15,331 bases of DNA from DAOMFM01 sp035429825 (GTDB taxonomy: Bacteria > Acidobacteriota > Blastocatellia > UBA7656 > JADIYM01). Under the pieces are notes generated by a model. The model was not told the origin of the DNA. It ran no database searches and worked only from the letters and a program-made list of their open reading frames with translations. A program made the position numbers and the translations under genes. The stretch lies in NCBI GenBank assembly GCA_044224215.1, contig JBGAKX010000111.1, positions 1-15,331 of the forward strand. Reading direction: 5' to 3'. Shown one piece after another: positions 1 to 7,738 of this stretch (position 1 is the stretch's first letter; every line of letters starts with the position of its first letter).

Positions 1-2241
1 GATCCTGCACGCGTCCAGCGCTTCGTGACCGAGGCGCACATCACCGCGCAACTCGAGCATCCAGGCATCATCCCGATCTACGACGTCGGCACGCTCCCCG
101 ACGGGAAGCCGTTCTACACGATGCGCATCGTCACGAAGCGGTCGCTCCGAAAGGTGCTCGCGCGCGACGTAGGGGTCGGCCAGTGGCCGCTCGCAAGGCT
201 CTGCGGCGTGTTCGTTCAGGTCTGCCGCGGCATCGACTATGCCCACGCGCGCGGAATCATCCATTGCGACCTCAAGCCAGACAACATTCTGCTCGGCGAC
301 TATGGCGAAGTGTACGTCGCGGATTGGGGCATCGCGCGCCGTCTCGACGACGCGGTCGGGACCGGCGGACAGCCGGACGGGTCAGGCGGCGACGAGACGT
401 TCGCCTCGGCTGGCACACCTGGCTTCATGTCGCCCGAACAGGTGAGCTCCGCGTGGGGGTCCGTCGATCACCGGTCGGACCTGTTCTCGCTGGGCGTGAT
501 CCTGTACGAGATTCTCAGCGGCGAGCGACCCTACCGGGGCAGGTCGGCGGCGGCCCTGATGATGGCGACGATCACGTCGCCGCCCAAGCCGCCGAGGCAG
601 ATCAATCCCCACTGTCCGTTGATCCTGGAAGACCTGTGCCTGAAGCTGCTCTCGCGCAACAAGGAGGACCGCCCGCAGTCGGCGGGTGCGGTCGCCGACG
701 AAGTCGAAGCGTTCCTCGAGGGCGTCAAGGAGCGCGAGCGCCGGCGCGACGAGGCATTGCGTCTCGCTGCCCTTGCCGAACCGCACGTTGCCCGGTACCG
801 GAAGCTCGGCGACGAGCGCGATCGTCTCGCCGGGGAGGCGCGTGCCATGCTCGAAGGCGTCCGCCCGTGGGATCCGGTCGAGCCGAAGCTCGCGGCGTGG
901 CGTCTCGAGGACCGGGCGAGCACGATCGGCACCGAGCAGGCCAAGACGCTTGCCACCGCAGTCGAGCTCTATCTTCAGGCGCTCGGCCACGATCCCGAGT
1001 GCGACGAGGCGAGGGCCGGCCTCGCCTCCATCTACTGGGGCCAGGCGCAGCGCGCTGCGATCGAGCACGACGAGCCGATGCGGATCTACTACGAAGCGCT
1101 CGTGCGCGACTACGACGACGGCACGTATTCGGCGGTGCTCTCGGATCTCGGCGCCGTGCGCATCCGGTCGAACCCGGCAGGCGCAACGATCACCGGAGCC
1201 CGGTTTGAATCCCGCGAGCGGCGCTACGTTCTTGGCGCGGAATTCGCCTTTGATGCGTCCGACGATCCGATGGAGCTCGAACCCGGCAGCTACCTCTTGC
1301 TCCTGAGCAAGGACGGCTTCCGGGACGTGCGGTATCCGGTCGTGGTCCGCCGCGGCGAAACGCACGACGCGGTCGTCAATCTCTACACCGACGACGAGAT
1401 CGGACCGGGGTTCGTCTACATTCCAGGCGGCGCGTCGTTCATCGGCGGCGACCGGCAGAGCCAGGGCGGCGTCGCGCGAACCGAGGTCGAACTGGCCGAC
1501 TACGCGCTGGCGGTGCTGCCGGTGACGTATCGCGAGTATCTCGAGTTCATCCACGACCTCGAGCGGCATTCGCCCGAGGTTGCGGCCAAGCGCCTTCCGC
1601 AGGCGCCGCAGGAGCTCGACGCGCTCGTGCGGCGCGGCCCCGACGGCCGGTGGGAGCCGTGGTGGGAACGTCTCGTCGAGGGCGAGGGGCCACGCGAACT
1701 GTGTCCGCGCGAGCGCGCTGGCGACCTTGCGGTCGACAGCATCGACTGGTTCGACGCGGTAGCGTACTGCGCGTGGGCCGGTGCGCGGGACGACGCCGCG
1801 TATCGCCTTCCAACCGAGGCCGAGTGGGAGAAGGCGGCGCGCGGCGTCGACGAGCGGTTCTTTCCGTGGGGCGACGGGTTCGATCCGACGTTCTGCAAGA
1901 TGCGCGAGTCGAGGCCAAGCGTCTACCAGCCGGAGCCGGTCGGCGCGTTTCCGCTCGACGTGAGCCTGTACGGCGTGCACGACCTCGCGGGAGGGATGCT
2001 GTGCTGGACGGCGGACGTGCTCGGCGAGTTGAGTGTCGAGGAAGCGCTTGCCGAGCCCGAACCGCCTCCCGGCCGGCCGTTGCATACCGCGATCGAGCGT
2101 GGCGCCCGTGGCGGATCGTGGTTGTCGAGCCATGGAAACTGCCGGTCCGCGTCGCGGCTGAAGGCGCTTTCGACGATGCGGACGAGCAACCTCGGGATGC
2201 GGTTGGCGAAGTCGCTGGGGAAGAGAGAGGGCCGCAGATAA
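1..2241 (+). CDS. Ser/Thr protein kinase fused to PEGA-like and FGE/SUMF1-like domains (5' truncated)
   Basis: The reading frame is open from base 1, so the true start lies upstream; the glycine loop and VAIK lysine are missing. The visible part opens at helix C (TEAHITAQLEHP). Counting from codon 1, the catalytic loop reads HCDLKPDN with Asp at about residue 90, the metal-binding motif is DWG at about 108, and GTPGFMSPEQ marks the activation segment. HCD instead of HRD makes it a non-RD kinase. A charged helical, TPR-like stretch follows (about 245-380), then a PEGA-like beta domain (about 384-461, with GSYLLLLSKDGFRDV), then an FGE-sulfatase/SUMF1-like domain (about 470-740: FVYIPGG, RLPTEAEWEKAARG, FPWGD, RGGSW, SNLGMRL). 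Known family: signalling kinases in Acidobacteriota and Planctomycetes are often fused to this module, whose role there is unclear. The paired cysteines of true formylglycine-generating enzymes are not evident, so sulfatase maturation is unlikely. No transmembrane segment is visible in the part present. The stop codon lies inside a palindromic repeat. Confidence 0.93.
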   Translation, partial: DPARVQRFVTEAHITAQLEHPGIIPIYDVGTLPDGKPFYTMRIVTKRSLRKVLARDVGVGQWPLARLCGVFVQVCRGIDYAHARGIIHCDLKPDNILLGDYGEVYVADWGIARRLDDAVGTGGQPDGSGGDETFASAGTPGFMSPEQVSSAWGSVDHRSDLFSLGVILYEILSGERPYRGRSAAALMMATITSPPKPPRQINPHCPLILEDLCLKLLSRNKEDRPQSAGAVADEVEAFLEGVKERERRRDEALRLAALAEPHVARYRKLGDERDRLAGEARAMLEGVRPWDPVEPKLAAWRLEDRASTIGTEQAKTLATAVELYLQALGHDPECDEARAGLASIYWGQAQRAAIEHDEPMRIYYEALVRDYDDGTYSAVLSDLGAVRIRSNPAGATITGARFESRERRYVLGAEFAFDASDDPMELEPGSYLLLLSKDGFRDVRYPVVVRRGETHDAVVNLYTDDEIGPGFVYIPGGASFIGGDRQSQGGVARTEVELADYALAVLPVTYREYLEFIHDLERHSPEVAAKRLPQAPQELDALVRRGPDGRWEPWWERLVEGEGPRELCPRERAGDLAVDSIDWFDAVAYCAWAGARDDAAYRLPTEAEWEKAARGVDERFFPWGDGFDPTFCKMRESRPSVYQPEPVGAFPLDVSLYGVHDLAGGMLCWTADVLGELSVEEALAEPEPPPGRPLHTAIERGARGGSWLSSHGNCRSASRLKALSTMRTSNLGMRLAKSLGKREGRR

Positions 2242-2265
2242 ACGCAAATCTGCGCAAATCTGCGG
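2232..2265. repeat. Palindromic repeat with tandem CGCAAATCTG units at the kinase stop
   Basis: CCGCAGAT (2232-2239) is the exact reverse complement of ATCTGCGG (2258-2265). Between and overlapping the arms is the 10-mer CGCAAATCTG, twice in tandem (2243-2252 and 2253-2262). The kinase stop TAA (2239-2241) overlaps the left arm, so the last residues (GRR) are repeat-encoded. Related CGCAGAT/ATCTGCG clusters recur between genes in many environmental bacteria; that comparison is from memory and was not searched. It could also act as a weak hairpin at the gene end, but no T-run follows. Confidence 0.6.
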
Positions 2266-2353
2266 CGAGTGGAACATTTCGACCCCCGCGGCGTGCAAGC
2301 GTCTGGCGAGCAATCGTCAACGGCGCACAACCAAACTGTTCGGAGGTGTCTTG

Positions 2354-2974
2354 ATGACACGAGTGACCAGTGTATCGGTCTGTTCGGCCCTTCTCAGTCT
2401 CCTGATCGGTTTCTCGGTTTCGATTCCCGCGCTCGCGCAGCAACCGTCGGGCGGCGACCGCCCCGTGCACGACTACGAGGCCTGCGTCTACCTGCTCGTC
2501 GCGTCCAATGACGCCACCCGCGGAGCGACGTTGCCGCCGATGCTCGCCGGTGTCGAAAAGCAGGTGCTCTCGATGGTTCAGCTCGGATCGCTGCGGCTCG
2601 GGACGTCGTTCGTCTATCGCGTCAAGAGCTTCGGGAACATCCAGGCGAGCGGCGTGACGGGACCGGTGCTGCCAATCACGACGTCCGCGTCCACGCCGGC
2701 GTTCTACAGTCTCGCCTTGCGATCGATCGACGACTCGACGATGACGGGCGGCAAGCCGGCCATCAACATCGGCAGATTCGACTTCAATCTGCGAGTTCCA
2801 ATCGTCGCGGGCCGCGTGTCCGCCGAGGCCGGATCGGAGATCCAGTACGAGAACGTCGGCACGAGCACCGACCTGCGGGTTCCCGTTGGCGAGCCCGTCA
2901 TTGCGAGCACGATCACGACGGGCCGCCCCGACGAGCTGTTTGTCATCGTCCTGCTCGTCAAGGCATTGCAGTAG
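2354..2974 (+). CDS. Secreted protein of unknown function, 206 aa
   Basis: The ATG at 2354 is chosen over the TTG just before it because GGAGG at 2342-2346 sits 7 nt upstream. The N-terminus is a clear Sec signal peptide: basic MTR, a hydrophobic core, and probable cleavage after ALA before QQPSGGD (about residue 28). The mature part is mostly predicted beta, with a short helical segment LPPMLAGVEKQVLSMVQLG followed by alternating hydrophobic strands. This loosely resembles small acidobacterial secreted proteins often found near regulatory genes; I cannot name a domain with confidence. It follows the kinase by 112 bp and is convergent with the SDR gene, with only 9 bp between stop codons, so it may be read from the kinase transcript or its own promoter. 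A periplasmic location is inferred from the signal peptide. Confidence 0.85.
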   Translation: MTRVTSVSVCSALLSLLIGFSVSIPALAQQPSGGDRPVHDYEACVYLLVASNDATRGATLPPMLAGVEKQVLSMVQLGSLRLGTSFVYRVKSFGNIQASGVTGPVLPITTSASTPAFYSLALRSIDDSTMTGGKPAINIGRFDFNLRVPIVAGRVSAEAGSEIQYENVGTSTDLRVPVGEPVIASTITTGRPDELFVIVLLVKALQ

Positions 2975-2983
2975 AAGCGCGGT

Positions 2984-3790
2984 TTACGTGCCCCGCTCCC
3001 TGACTGCCTTGGCGGCAATCCGATCAACGACCCCGGGCGCGACGAGCTTGACCCACATCGCGAGTCGCGCCCGAGCCGTCATGACGAGATCCCGACGCCG
3101 CGAAGCCATCGCGGCGACGATCTGACGAACACACTCCTCGACGGGCATCGTGTCCGTCGACTCGTCGCGCGGGCTGGCTCCGTGAACCGTTCCGTCCGGC
3201 GCCAGTGCGCGCGACCGGATCGGCGTTGCCACGTATCCGGGTGACACCACGAGCACGTCGACGCCGCTCTCGCCGAGCTCGATCCGGAGCGAGTCAAAGA
3301 ACCCCTGCATCGCGTGTTTGCTTGCGGCATAGGCCGAGCGCGTCGGCACGCCCGTCAGACCCGTCAGCGACGAGATCGCGACGATCAAACCCTTGCGCTT
3401 CTTGAGCTCGGGCAGCGCGTGGTACGTCGCATACACCGATCCGAAGTAGTTCACGCGCATGATCCGTTCGACGATCGAGATGTCCGTCAACTCGTCGAAC
3501 CTCCCCCACATCGAGATCCCCGCATTGTTGACGAGCACGTCGACACCGCCGAATGCCGCTACAGTCTCGGCCACGAGTCGAACGCACGCCTGCTCGTCCG
3601 TGACGTCGGTCTGAACGACGATCGCGCGGCCTCCCGCGGCCTCGCATGCGCGCGCGGTCTCGGCGAGCGCGCCCTCGTCGCGCGCGGCGAGCGCAAGGTG
3701 CGCACCGCGTCGCGCGAGCACCACCGCGAGCTCCTTTCCGATGCCCGACGACGCGCCAGTGATGATCACGCTTTTCCCGTTAAACTCCAT
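2984..3790 (-). CDS. Short-chain dehydrogenase/reductase (classical SDR), 268 aa
   Basis: This is a classical SDR NAD(P)(H)-dependent oxidoreductase, complete at 268 aa, a usual length. The Rossmann cofactor motif TGASSGIG is at residues 11-18, the NNAG structural motif at 88-91, a catalytic Asn in RVNYFG near 114, the active-site Ser in ISSLTG (140-141), and the Tyr-Lys pair in YAASK (154 and 158). PGYVATPI near 190 is the usual post-catalytic loop. Arg37 and Asp38 after the second strand (AARDEG) suggest NADP preference, which is an inference. The substrate cannot be told from sequence; the protein resembles the broad DHRS7-like group of SDRs acting on lipids, sterols or small carbonyls. 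AAGGAG (3799-3804 on the + strand, reverse complement) lies 8 nt before the ATG. The product should be cytoplasmic, though the C-terminal tail (AMWVKLVAPGVVDRI) is hydrophobic enough for membrane association. Confidence 0.95.
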   Translation of the reverse strand: MEFNGKSVIITGASSGIGKELAVVLARRGAHLALAARDEGALAETARACEAAGGRAIVVQTDVTDEQACVRLVAETVAAFGGVDVLVNNAGISMWGRFDELTDISIVERIMRVNYFGSVYATYHALPELKKRKGLIVAISSLTGLTGVPTRSAYAASKHAMQGFFDSLRIELGESGVDVLVVSPGYVATPIRSRALAPDGTVHGASPRDESTDTMPVEECVRQIVAAMASRRRDLVMTARARLAMWVKLVAPGVVDRIAAKAVRERGT

Positions 3791-3830
3791 CGGAACAGCT
3801 CCTTATGCGAAGTCTCGAGCAGGCTGGCAC

Positions 3831-3860
3831 AGACTACATCCGGGACCGCCCGGCCACCAA
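3831..3860 (-). promoter_or_regulatory. Possible sigma-70-type promoter for the SDR gene
   Basis: Read on the minus strand, TTGGTG (3855-3860) and TAGTCT (3831-3836) are separated by 18 bp. The expected transcript start is near 3824, about 33 nt before the SDR start codon. Both boxes are imperfect; in GC-rich DNA such matches occur by chance. Confidence 0.3.
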
Positions 3861-3870
3861 TGTCCGCCGG

Positions 3871-3899
3871 TTGACATCTCACGCCCCAGCACGCATTGT
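3871..3899 (+). promoter_or_regulatory. Probable sigma-70-type promoter for the 3934-7130 operon
   Basis: A perfect -35 hexamer TTGACA (3871-3876) is followed after 17 bp by CATTGT (3894-3899), which keeps the key A at position 2 and T at position 6 of the -10. The predicted start near 3906 leaves a leader of about 27 nt holding the CGGAGG ribosome site at 3921-3926. It lies in the 143-bp gap between divergent genes. Confidence 0.5.
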
Positions 3900-3933
3900 C
3901 CTTTATGCGAACCCAGGCCGCGGAGGCGCGCTG

Positions 3934-6165
3934 ATGATCCGAACGTCCCTCATTCTTGCGCTGTGTCTCGCCGTCGGTTCGCCGTCGGCGGTGGCCGCGC
4001 AGCAGCAGGCGCGCCCGTCCGCTCAGCCCGCTCAGGAAGATACAGCCATCGACCTGTCCACCGAACCGACGCGGTTGTTCCCCGCAGCGTTGAACGCATA
4101 CGTCGAGATCCCGCACGTGGGATCCGTGATCGACGGTCTCGGTGCTCGCGAAACCCTCCTCGACAAGATCAACTCGGTCATTGCGCCAAAGCCGGCCGTC
4201 CCGCCCGCGTCCGGCGCTCCAGCGGCCGACAATCCTGCGGCACTCACGAGCCGCGAGATGTCGACGCTGCTCGACGCGAGCGCGAGCATCTGCATGCTTC
4301 CCGGGAAGGGGGATTCTGGGCCGGAAAGCCTCGGGATTGGCTCGATCGCGGCGGTGGTCAGACTCGGGTCGCCGGAGGCTGCGGCGCTGCTGCGGGACAA
4401 GGTGATCGCACGGCTCGCAGCCGCTGCCGATGCGAAGAGTACGGTCGAGAAGATGCACGGGCTCGACGTGACCGTTACCGGGAGCGTCTGCTACGTCGTG
4501 AGCGGGAAGTACGTGCTTGCGGGATCGCCCGATGCGGTTCGAACGGTGCTGGACACGGCGGCGACACGCAGGGCCCCAAGGTTTGGCGACGATCCCGGGT
4601 ACAACAGCGCGATCTCCAAGCACACGGGTGGCCAGGACCAGGTCCTGGCGTTCTTTCCCGGACGGGCCGTCGCGGAGTTCCTCGCGATGATGTTCGGATT
4701 GCAGGCGCCTGTGGAGTCCGAGAGCAGCAAGAACCGGCGACCGGACCCGGCTCGTGACGCGATGCGTTCGTTCTCGGGGCTCGACGCCGTCAAGGGCGTC
4801 GCCATCGGCGCGCGGATCGAGAACGGCGTGCTTCACGCCCGGTACGACCTCGAGATCGACCGGTCGATTCGCGGGTTGCTGTCGACGCTTGCCGATCCGC
4901 CGGCCATATCTTTTCGCTGCGTATCGGTGCTGCCCGCGTCCACCGAGCAGTTGCAGGTCTTCAGCCTCGACCTGACGCGGATCTACGATCTCCTCGACCA
5001 GTCGTTTGGATCATTGCCGCCGTCGTCGCCTGGCGGCTCGACGTTCGCCGGCGAAGTGAGCGAAATCGAGCAATACATCGGCGTGAGCCTGAGAAGCGAC
5101 CTGTTGCCGGCACTCGGAACCGAGGTGGCGTACACGGGTTCGCTCGACTCGGTGTTCGGGTCGCGTGGCACGCGAAAGGGTGAGAAGCGTCCGATCAGCG
5201 TCTTTCTCGTCGAGGTCCGGAATCCCGAGATCGTCCGCAAGGCCGTCGCCAATGCGTTGACCGAGTCCCCGGGCGTCCCCGCGCCTGCGCGCGACTACAA
5301 GGGCGTCGACACGTGGACGTGGTCGGGGCTCACGGTCGCTCTCGTGGACGGCTTTGCGATCGCCGGCAACACGGCCGACGTGCAGATGTGCATCGACGCG
5401 CAGCAATCCGATACGACGCTCGCAAAACGGCCGGAATTCTCGACGGTGGCCGCGTCGTGGCACGGCGACACGCTCTATGCAACGTATCGGTCGCCCGAGG
5501 ACGAGGCGGCCCCGAACGGCGCCCCGGTCTCGATCGACGACGGCGGCGAGCCGCTTGGTCCGTCCATGTTTCTGCGCGTCGGACTGTCTTCGGTTTCGAC
5601 GCCGACCACGATATTCCGCGACGGCACGGGCGTGCACTGGGAGAATGGCGTCCCGGTCGATCCGATGGTCGCCGGCATGAACGAGGCGATCGGCGCGCTG
5701 TTTGCTCCGGCGAAAAAGCCCGGCCCCGCGGAGGAGAATGACAGTGCCGTCATCGACGTGCTCCAGTCGGCGGCGCTAGCCGAGGCGATGTTTCATTCAA
5801 AGGCGAATCGCTATGGCACGCTCGAGGAATTGACGACCGACCCGGACCTTCCTTCCGGCGTCGACGTAGCACACATCGTCGAGAAGGCGTCAAAGGTCGG
5901 TTACCGGTTCACGGTCACGCCGTTCGGAACGGGCGACGGCGCACGGTTCGAGATCACGGCGACGCCGATCGAGTATGCAAAGCCCGCCAGAATGTCGTAC
6001 TTCATCGACCAGTCGTTTGTCGTGCGCGCGGCCGACAAACAGGGTGCACCGGCGAGCTCCGAGGACGCCGCGATGATTGGCAGCTCGGAGGACGACGTGG
6101 ACGAACCCAATATCGTCGAGCCGGCACCCGATACAGATCCCGCTCCTGAGGAAGCTCCTGAATGA
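3934..6165 (+). CDS. Secreted DUF3352-like protein with a C-terminal pilin-like domain, 743 aa
   Basis: The frame is open from 3805, but the ATG at 3934 is preferred: CGGAGG (3921-3926) precedes it by 7 nt and a Sec signal peptide begins there (MIRTSLILALCLAVG, probable cleavage near AVAA-QQ). The body (about 40-590) has the look of DUF3352-type proteins: an opening FPAALNAYVEIPHVGSVIDG, then repeated strand-helix units such as YVVSGKYVLAGSPDAVRTVL and VALVDGFAIAGNTADVQMCI. Residues about 603-720 read like the globular half of a type IV pilin or pseudopilin (AALAEAMFHSKANRYGTLEEL, then GYRFTVTP, FEITATPIEY and MSYFIDQSFVVRAADKQG), without the N-terminal prepilin helix. The tail (about 725-743) is acidic and Pro-rich. 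Its stop overlaps the next start in ATGA, implying coupled translation with the ChaN-like gene. Function unknown; export is inferred from the signal peptide. Confidence 0.9.
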   Translation: MIRTSLILALCLAVGSPSAVAAQQQARPSAQPAQEDTAIDLSTEPTRLFPAALNAYVEIPHVGSVIDGLGARETLLDKINSVIAPKPAVPPASGAPAADNPAALTSREMSTLLDASASICMLPGKGDSGPESLGIGSIAAVVRLGSPEAAALLRDKVIARLAAAADAKSTVEKMHGLDVTVTGSVCYVVSGKYVLAGSPDAVRTVLDTAATRRAPRFGDDPGYNSAISKHTGGQDQVLAFFPGRAVAEFLAMMFGLQAPVESESSKNRRPDPARDAMRSFSGLDAVKGVAIGARIENGVLHARYDLEIDRSIRGLLSTLADPPAISFRCVSVLPASTEQLQVFSLDLTRIYDLLDQSFGSLPPSSPGGSTFAGEVSEIEQYIGVSLRSDLLPALGTEVAYTGSLDSVFGSRGTRKGEKRPISVFLVEVRNPEIVRKAVANALTESPGVPAPARDYKGVDTWTWSGLTVALVDGFAIAGNTADVQMCIDAQQSDTTLAKRPEFSTVAASWHGDTLYATYRSPEDEAAPNGAPVSIDDGGEPLGPSMFLRVGLSSVSTPTTIFRDGTGVHWENGVPVDPMVAGMNEAIGALFAPAKKPGPAEENDSAVIDVLQSAALAEAMFHSKANRYGTLEELTTDPDLPSGVDVAHIVEKASKVGYRFTVTPFGTGDGARFEITATPIEYAKPARMSYFIDQSFVVRAADKQGAPASSEDAAMIGSSEDDVDEPNIVEPAPDTDPAPEEAPE

Positions 6166-7130
6166 TTGCAGCGCTGACGGTTGGCTCGCTTGCTCTGCAG
6201 ATGCTCGTGGCGGGGACAGGCCCGCAGAATGCCCCGGCCCATCCCGCGACAAAGCCACCGGAGGCACCACAGGTGACGGCAGCGAACTATCGCGTGTACA
6301 CACCCGACGGCCACGCCGCATCGCTTGACGACGTCGTCGCCGCGATGGCGAACGCCGACGTCGTGTTCGTCGGCGAGGAGCACGACGACCCGGTCGCGCA
6401 CTTCCTCGAGTCCGACCTGCTGCGGCGCGCGAACGAGAAGTACGGCAAGGCCGCCGGACCCGCTGCGCGTCCCGTGACGCTGTCGCTCGAGATGTTCGAG
6501 CGCGACGTCCAGACCATAGTCGACGAGTACCTGTCGGACCTGATCACCGAGAAGCATTTCCTGTCGAGCAGCCGGCCGTGGGCGCGCTACGCAACGGACT
6601 ATCGTCCGATGGTCGAATACGCCCACGAACAGAAGCTGCCTGTCGTTGCGGCGAACACGCCCGGCAGGTACGCCAACCGGGCGGCGCGGCTCGGGCGTGA
6701 GTCGCTCGACGCGCTGCCGTCGAGCGCCAGACAGTGGCTCCCGCCGTTGCCGTACGGTGCGCCTGATCCGGCGTACGCCCAGAAGTTCGAGGCGCTGATG
6801 GGTGGCGCGGGACCGTCGAGCCCTCACGCTCCGCTTCACCTGATCGATGCGCAGGTGCTGTGGGACGCGGGGATGGCCTACTCGATCGCGCAGGCGCTGA
6901 TGCGCACTCCGAGCGGACTGGTGCTGCAGGTCAACGGCGGGTTCCACAGCGAAGACCACATGGGAATTCCGACGCAGCTGGCGAGGTATCGGCCGGGAAC
7001 GCGACAGTTGACGGTGCAGGTGTACTCGGGGCGGGGGTTTCCGAACTTCGACATTTCGAAACTCGGCCACCTCGGCGATTTCATCATCCTGACCGATCCC
7101 GCGTTGAAGCCGCCTGACAAGCCGGAGTAG
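6162..7130 (+). CDS. ChaN-family protein (DUF399, haem-binding-like), 322 aa
   Basis: The family signature is clear. VVFVGEEHDDPVAHFLE carries the conserved GE-x-H motif (GEEHDD, residues 71-76). LSLEMFERD follows at 108-115, then VVAANTPGRYANR near 161-173, and NGGFHSEDHMGIP at 258-270, matching the conserved C-terminal His region. Characterised ChaN from Campylobacter is a haem-binding lipoprotein linked to iron uptake, and the fold is related to the Tiki/TraB-like superfamily. Here no lipobox cysteine is present; the N-terminus has a short hydrophobic stretch (residues 1-18) without basic residues, so it may be a weak signal sequence or anchor. The start ATG at 6162 overlaps the previous stop (ATGA), and GAGGAA (6148-6153) lies 8 nt before it. 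Haem binding and the envelope location are inferred from the family, not shown here. Confidence 0.9.
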   Translation: MIAALTVGSLALQMLVAGTGPQNAPAHPATKPPEAPQVTAANYRVYTPDGHAASLDDVVAAMANADVVFVGEEHDDPVAHFLESDLLRRANEKYGKAAGPAARPVTLSLEMFERDVQTIVDEYLSDLITEKHFLSSSRPWARYATDYRPMVEYAHEQKLPVVAANTPGRYANRAARLGRESLDALPSSARQWLPPLPYGAPDPAYAQKFEALMGGAGPSSPHAPLHLIDAQVLWDAGMAYSIAQALMRTPSGLVLQVNGGFHSEDHMGIPTQLARYRPGTRQLTVQVYSGRGFPNFDISKLGHLGDFIILTDPALKPPDKPE

Positions 7131-7148
7131 CGAGCCGCGCGCCGTTTC

Positions 7149-7721
7149 CTACCGCCGCTGCCGGTACAACTGCTTGTCCACCACGCCGACCATCGCCGCG
7201 TGATCCAGCGACCCGCCCAGGAACTCGTTCACGACCGTCGCGCATTCGGCCGGACGCTCGAGGATCTCGTTGTACGCGATGTACAGCACCTCGATGTTCG
7301 GCTGCGCGGCCAGCCACTCCTCGATCTTCGCGAGGTGCTTCTCGAACATCGCCGCCATCTTTTCGTCCGGCACCTTGTCCGGAGCCTGGCCGCGGCGAAT
7401 CAGCATCTGGCGCTGCGAGTCGAGCACCTCCTGCATGCGCCGGCGCATGAACACCACGCGATACGTGTGATCCGACGGCAGATCCTGCAGGAGCGCCGAG
7501 ATGACCTTCACCACCTTGCCGTTGGCGCCAGCCATCCACGAGGCGTCGTTCTTGAGCTCCTTGACCTTCTCGAGCTCGTAATAGCCTTTCGGGTTGTCCT
7601 CGTCCGCCGTTCTGATATTGTCGGTCAGCGGATCGAGACCTCCCGCCTCGAGCATCTTCATCATCATCGACGTGCCGGAACGCGGGAGTCCCGACACAAC
7701 TGTCACAGTCTCTGAAATCAT
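7149..7721 (-). CDS. Sulfotransferase-like P-loop protein, 190 aa
   Basis: The N-terminus has the sulfotransferase-type P-loop, VVSGLPRSGTSMMMKML (PRSGTS at residues 13-18), which in sulfotransferases binds the 5'-phosphosulfate of PAPS. DEDNPKGYYELEKVK follows near 40-54, VFMRRRMQEVLDSQRQML near 89-106 may form the 3'-phosphate-binding region, and YIAYNEIL lies near 147-154. At 190 aa it is shorter than many sulfotransferases (250-300 aa) but appears complete. I know of a group of short bacterial proteins with this layout annotated as sulfotransferase family; their acceptor is unknown. No signal peptide is seen, so it should be cytoplasmic. The start codon has no Shine-Dalgarno sequence but is preceded by an extended -10 element, suggesting a leaderless mRNA. 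It is convergent with the ChaN-like gene (18 bp gap) and divergent from the YCII-domain gene (42 bp gap). Confidence 0.88.
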   Translation of the reverse strand: MISETVTVVSGLPRSGTSMMMKMLEAGGLDPLTDNIRTADEDNPKGYYELEKVKELKNDASWMAGANGKVVKVISALLQDLPSDHTYRVVFMRRRMQEVLDSQRQMLIRRGQAPDKVPDEKMAAMFEKHLAKIEEWLAAQPNIEVLYIAYNEILERPAECATVVNEFLGGSLDHAAMVGVVDKQLYRQRR

Positions 7722-7728
7722 GGGCGCG

Positions 7729-7738
7729 TACTATACCA
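7729..7738. promoter_or_regulatory. Symmetric -10 element serving both divergent genes (putative)
   Basis: On the minus strand TGG precedes TATAGT (7730-7735), an extended -10; the ATG of the sulfotransferase-like gene starts 8 nt further on, which points to a leaderless transcript. On the plus strand TACTAT (7729-7734) keeps the key -10 bases and would start transcription near 7741, leaving a short leader with GGAGGGG (7753-7759) for the YCII-domain gene. No good -35 is seen in either direction. Confidence 0.45.

Noticed and set aside
2271..2295. GGAAC followed after 16 bp by CGTG, resembling an ECF sigma-factor promoter before the gene at 2354
   Set aside because: The second box is imperfect (CGTG rather than CGTC/CGTT) and no ECF sigma gene is in the window; chance match is likely.
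382..2313. Open frame of 643 codons on the minus strand, antisense to the kinase
   Set aside because: It mirrors the kinase gene, has low-complexity Arg/Ala-rich translation without recognisable domains, and is explained by GC bias at third codon positions.
3805..3933. Upstream ATG extending the DUF3352-like protein by 43 residues
   Set aside because: It places the signal peptide inside the protein, lacks a ribosome site of its own, and overlaps the promoter candidates and the SDR leader.
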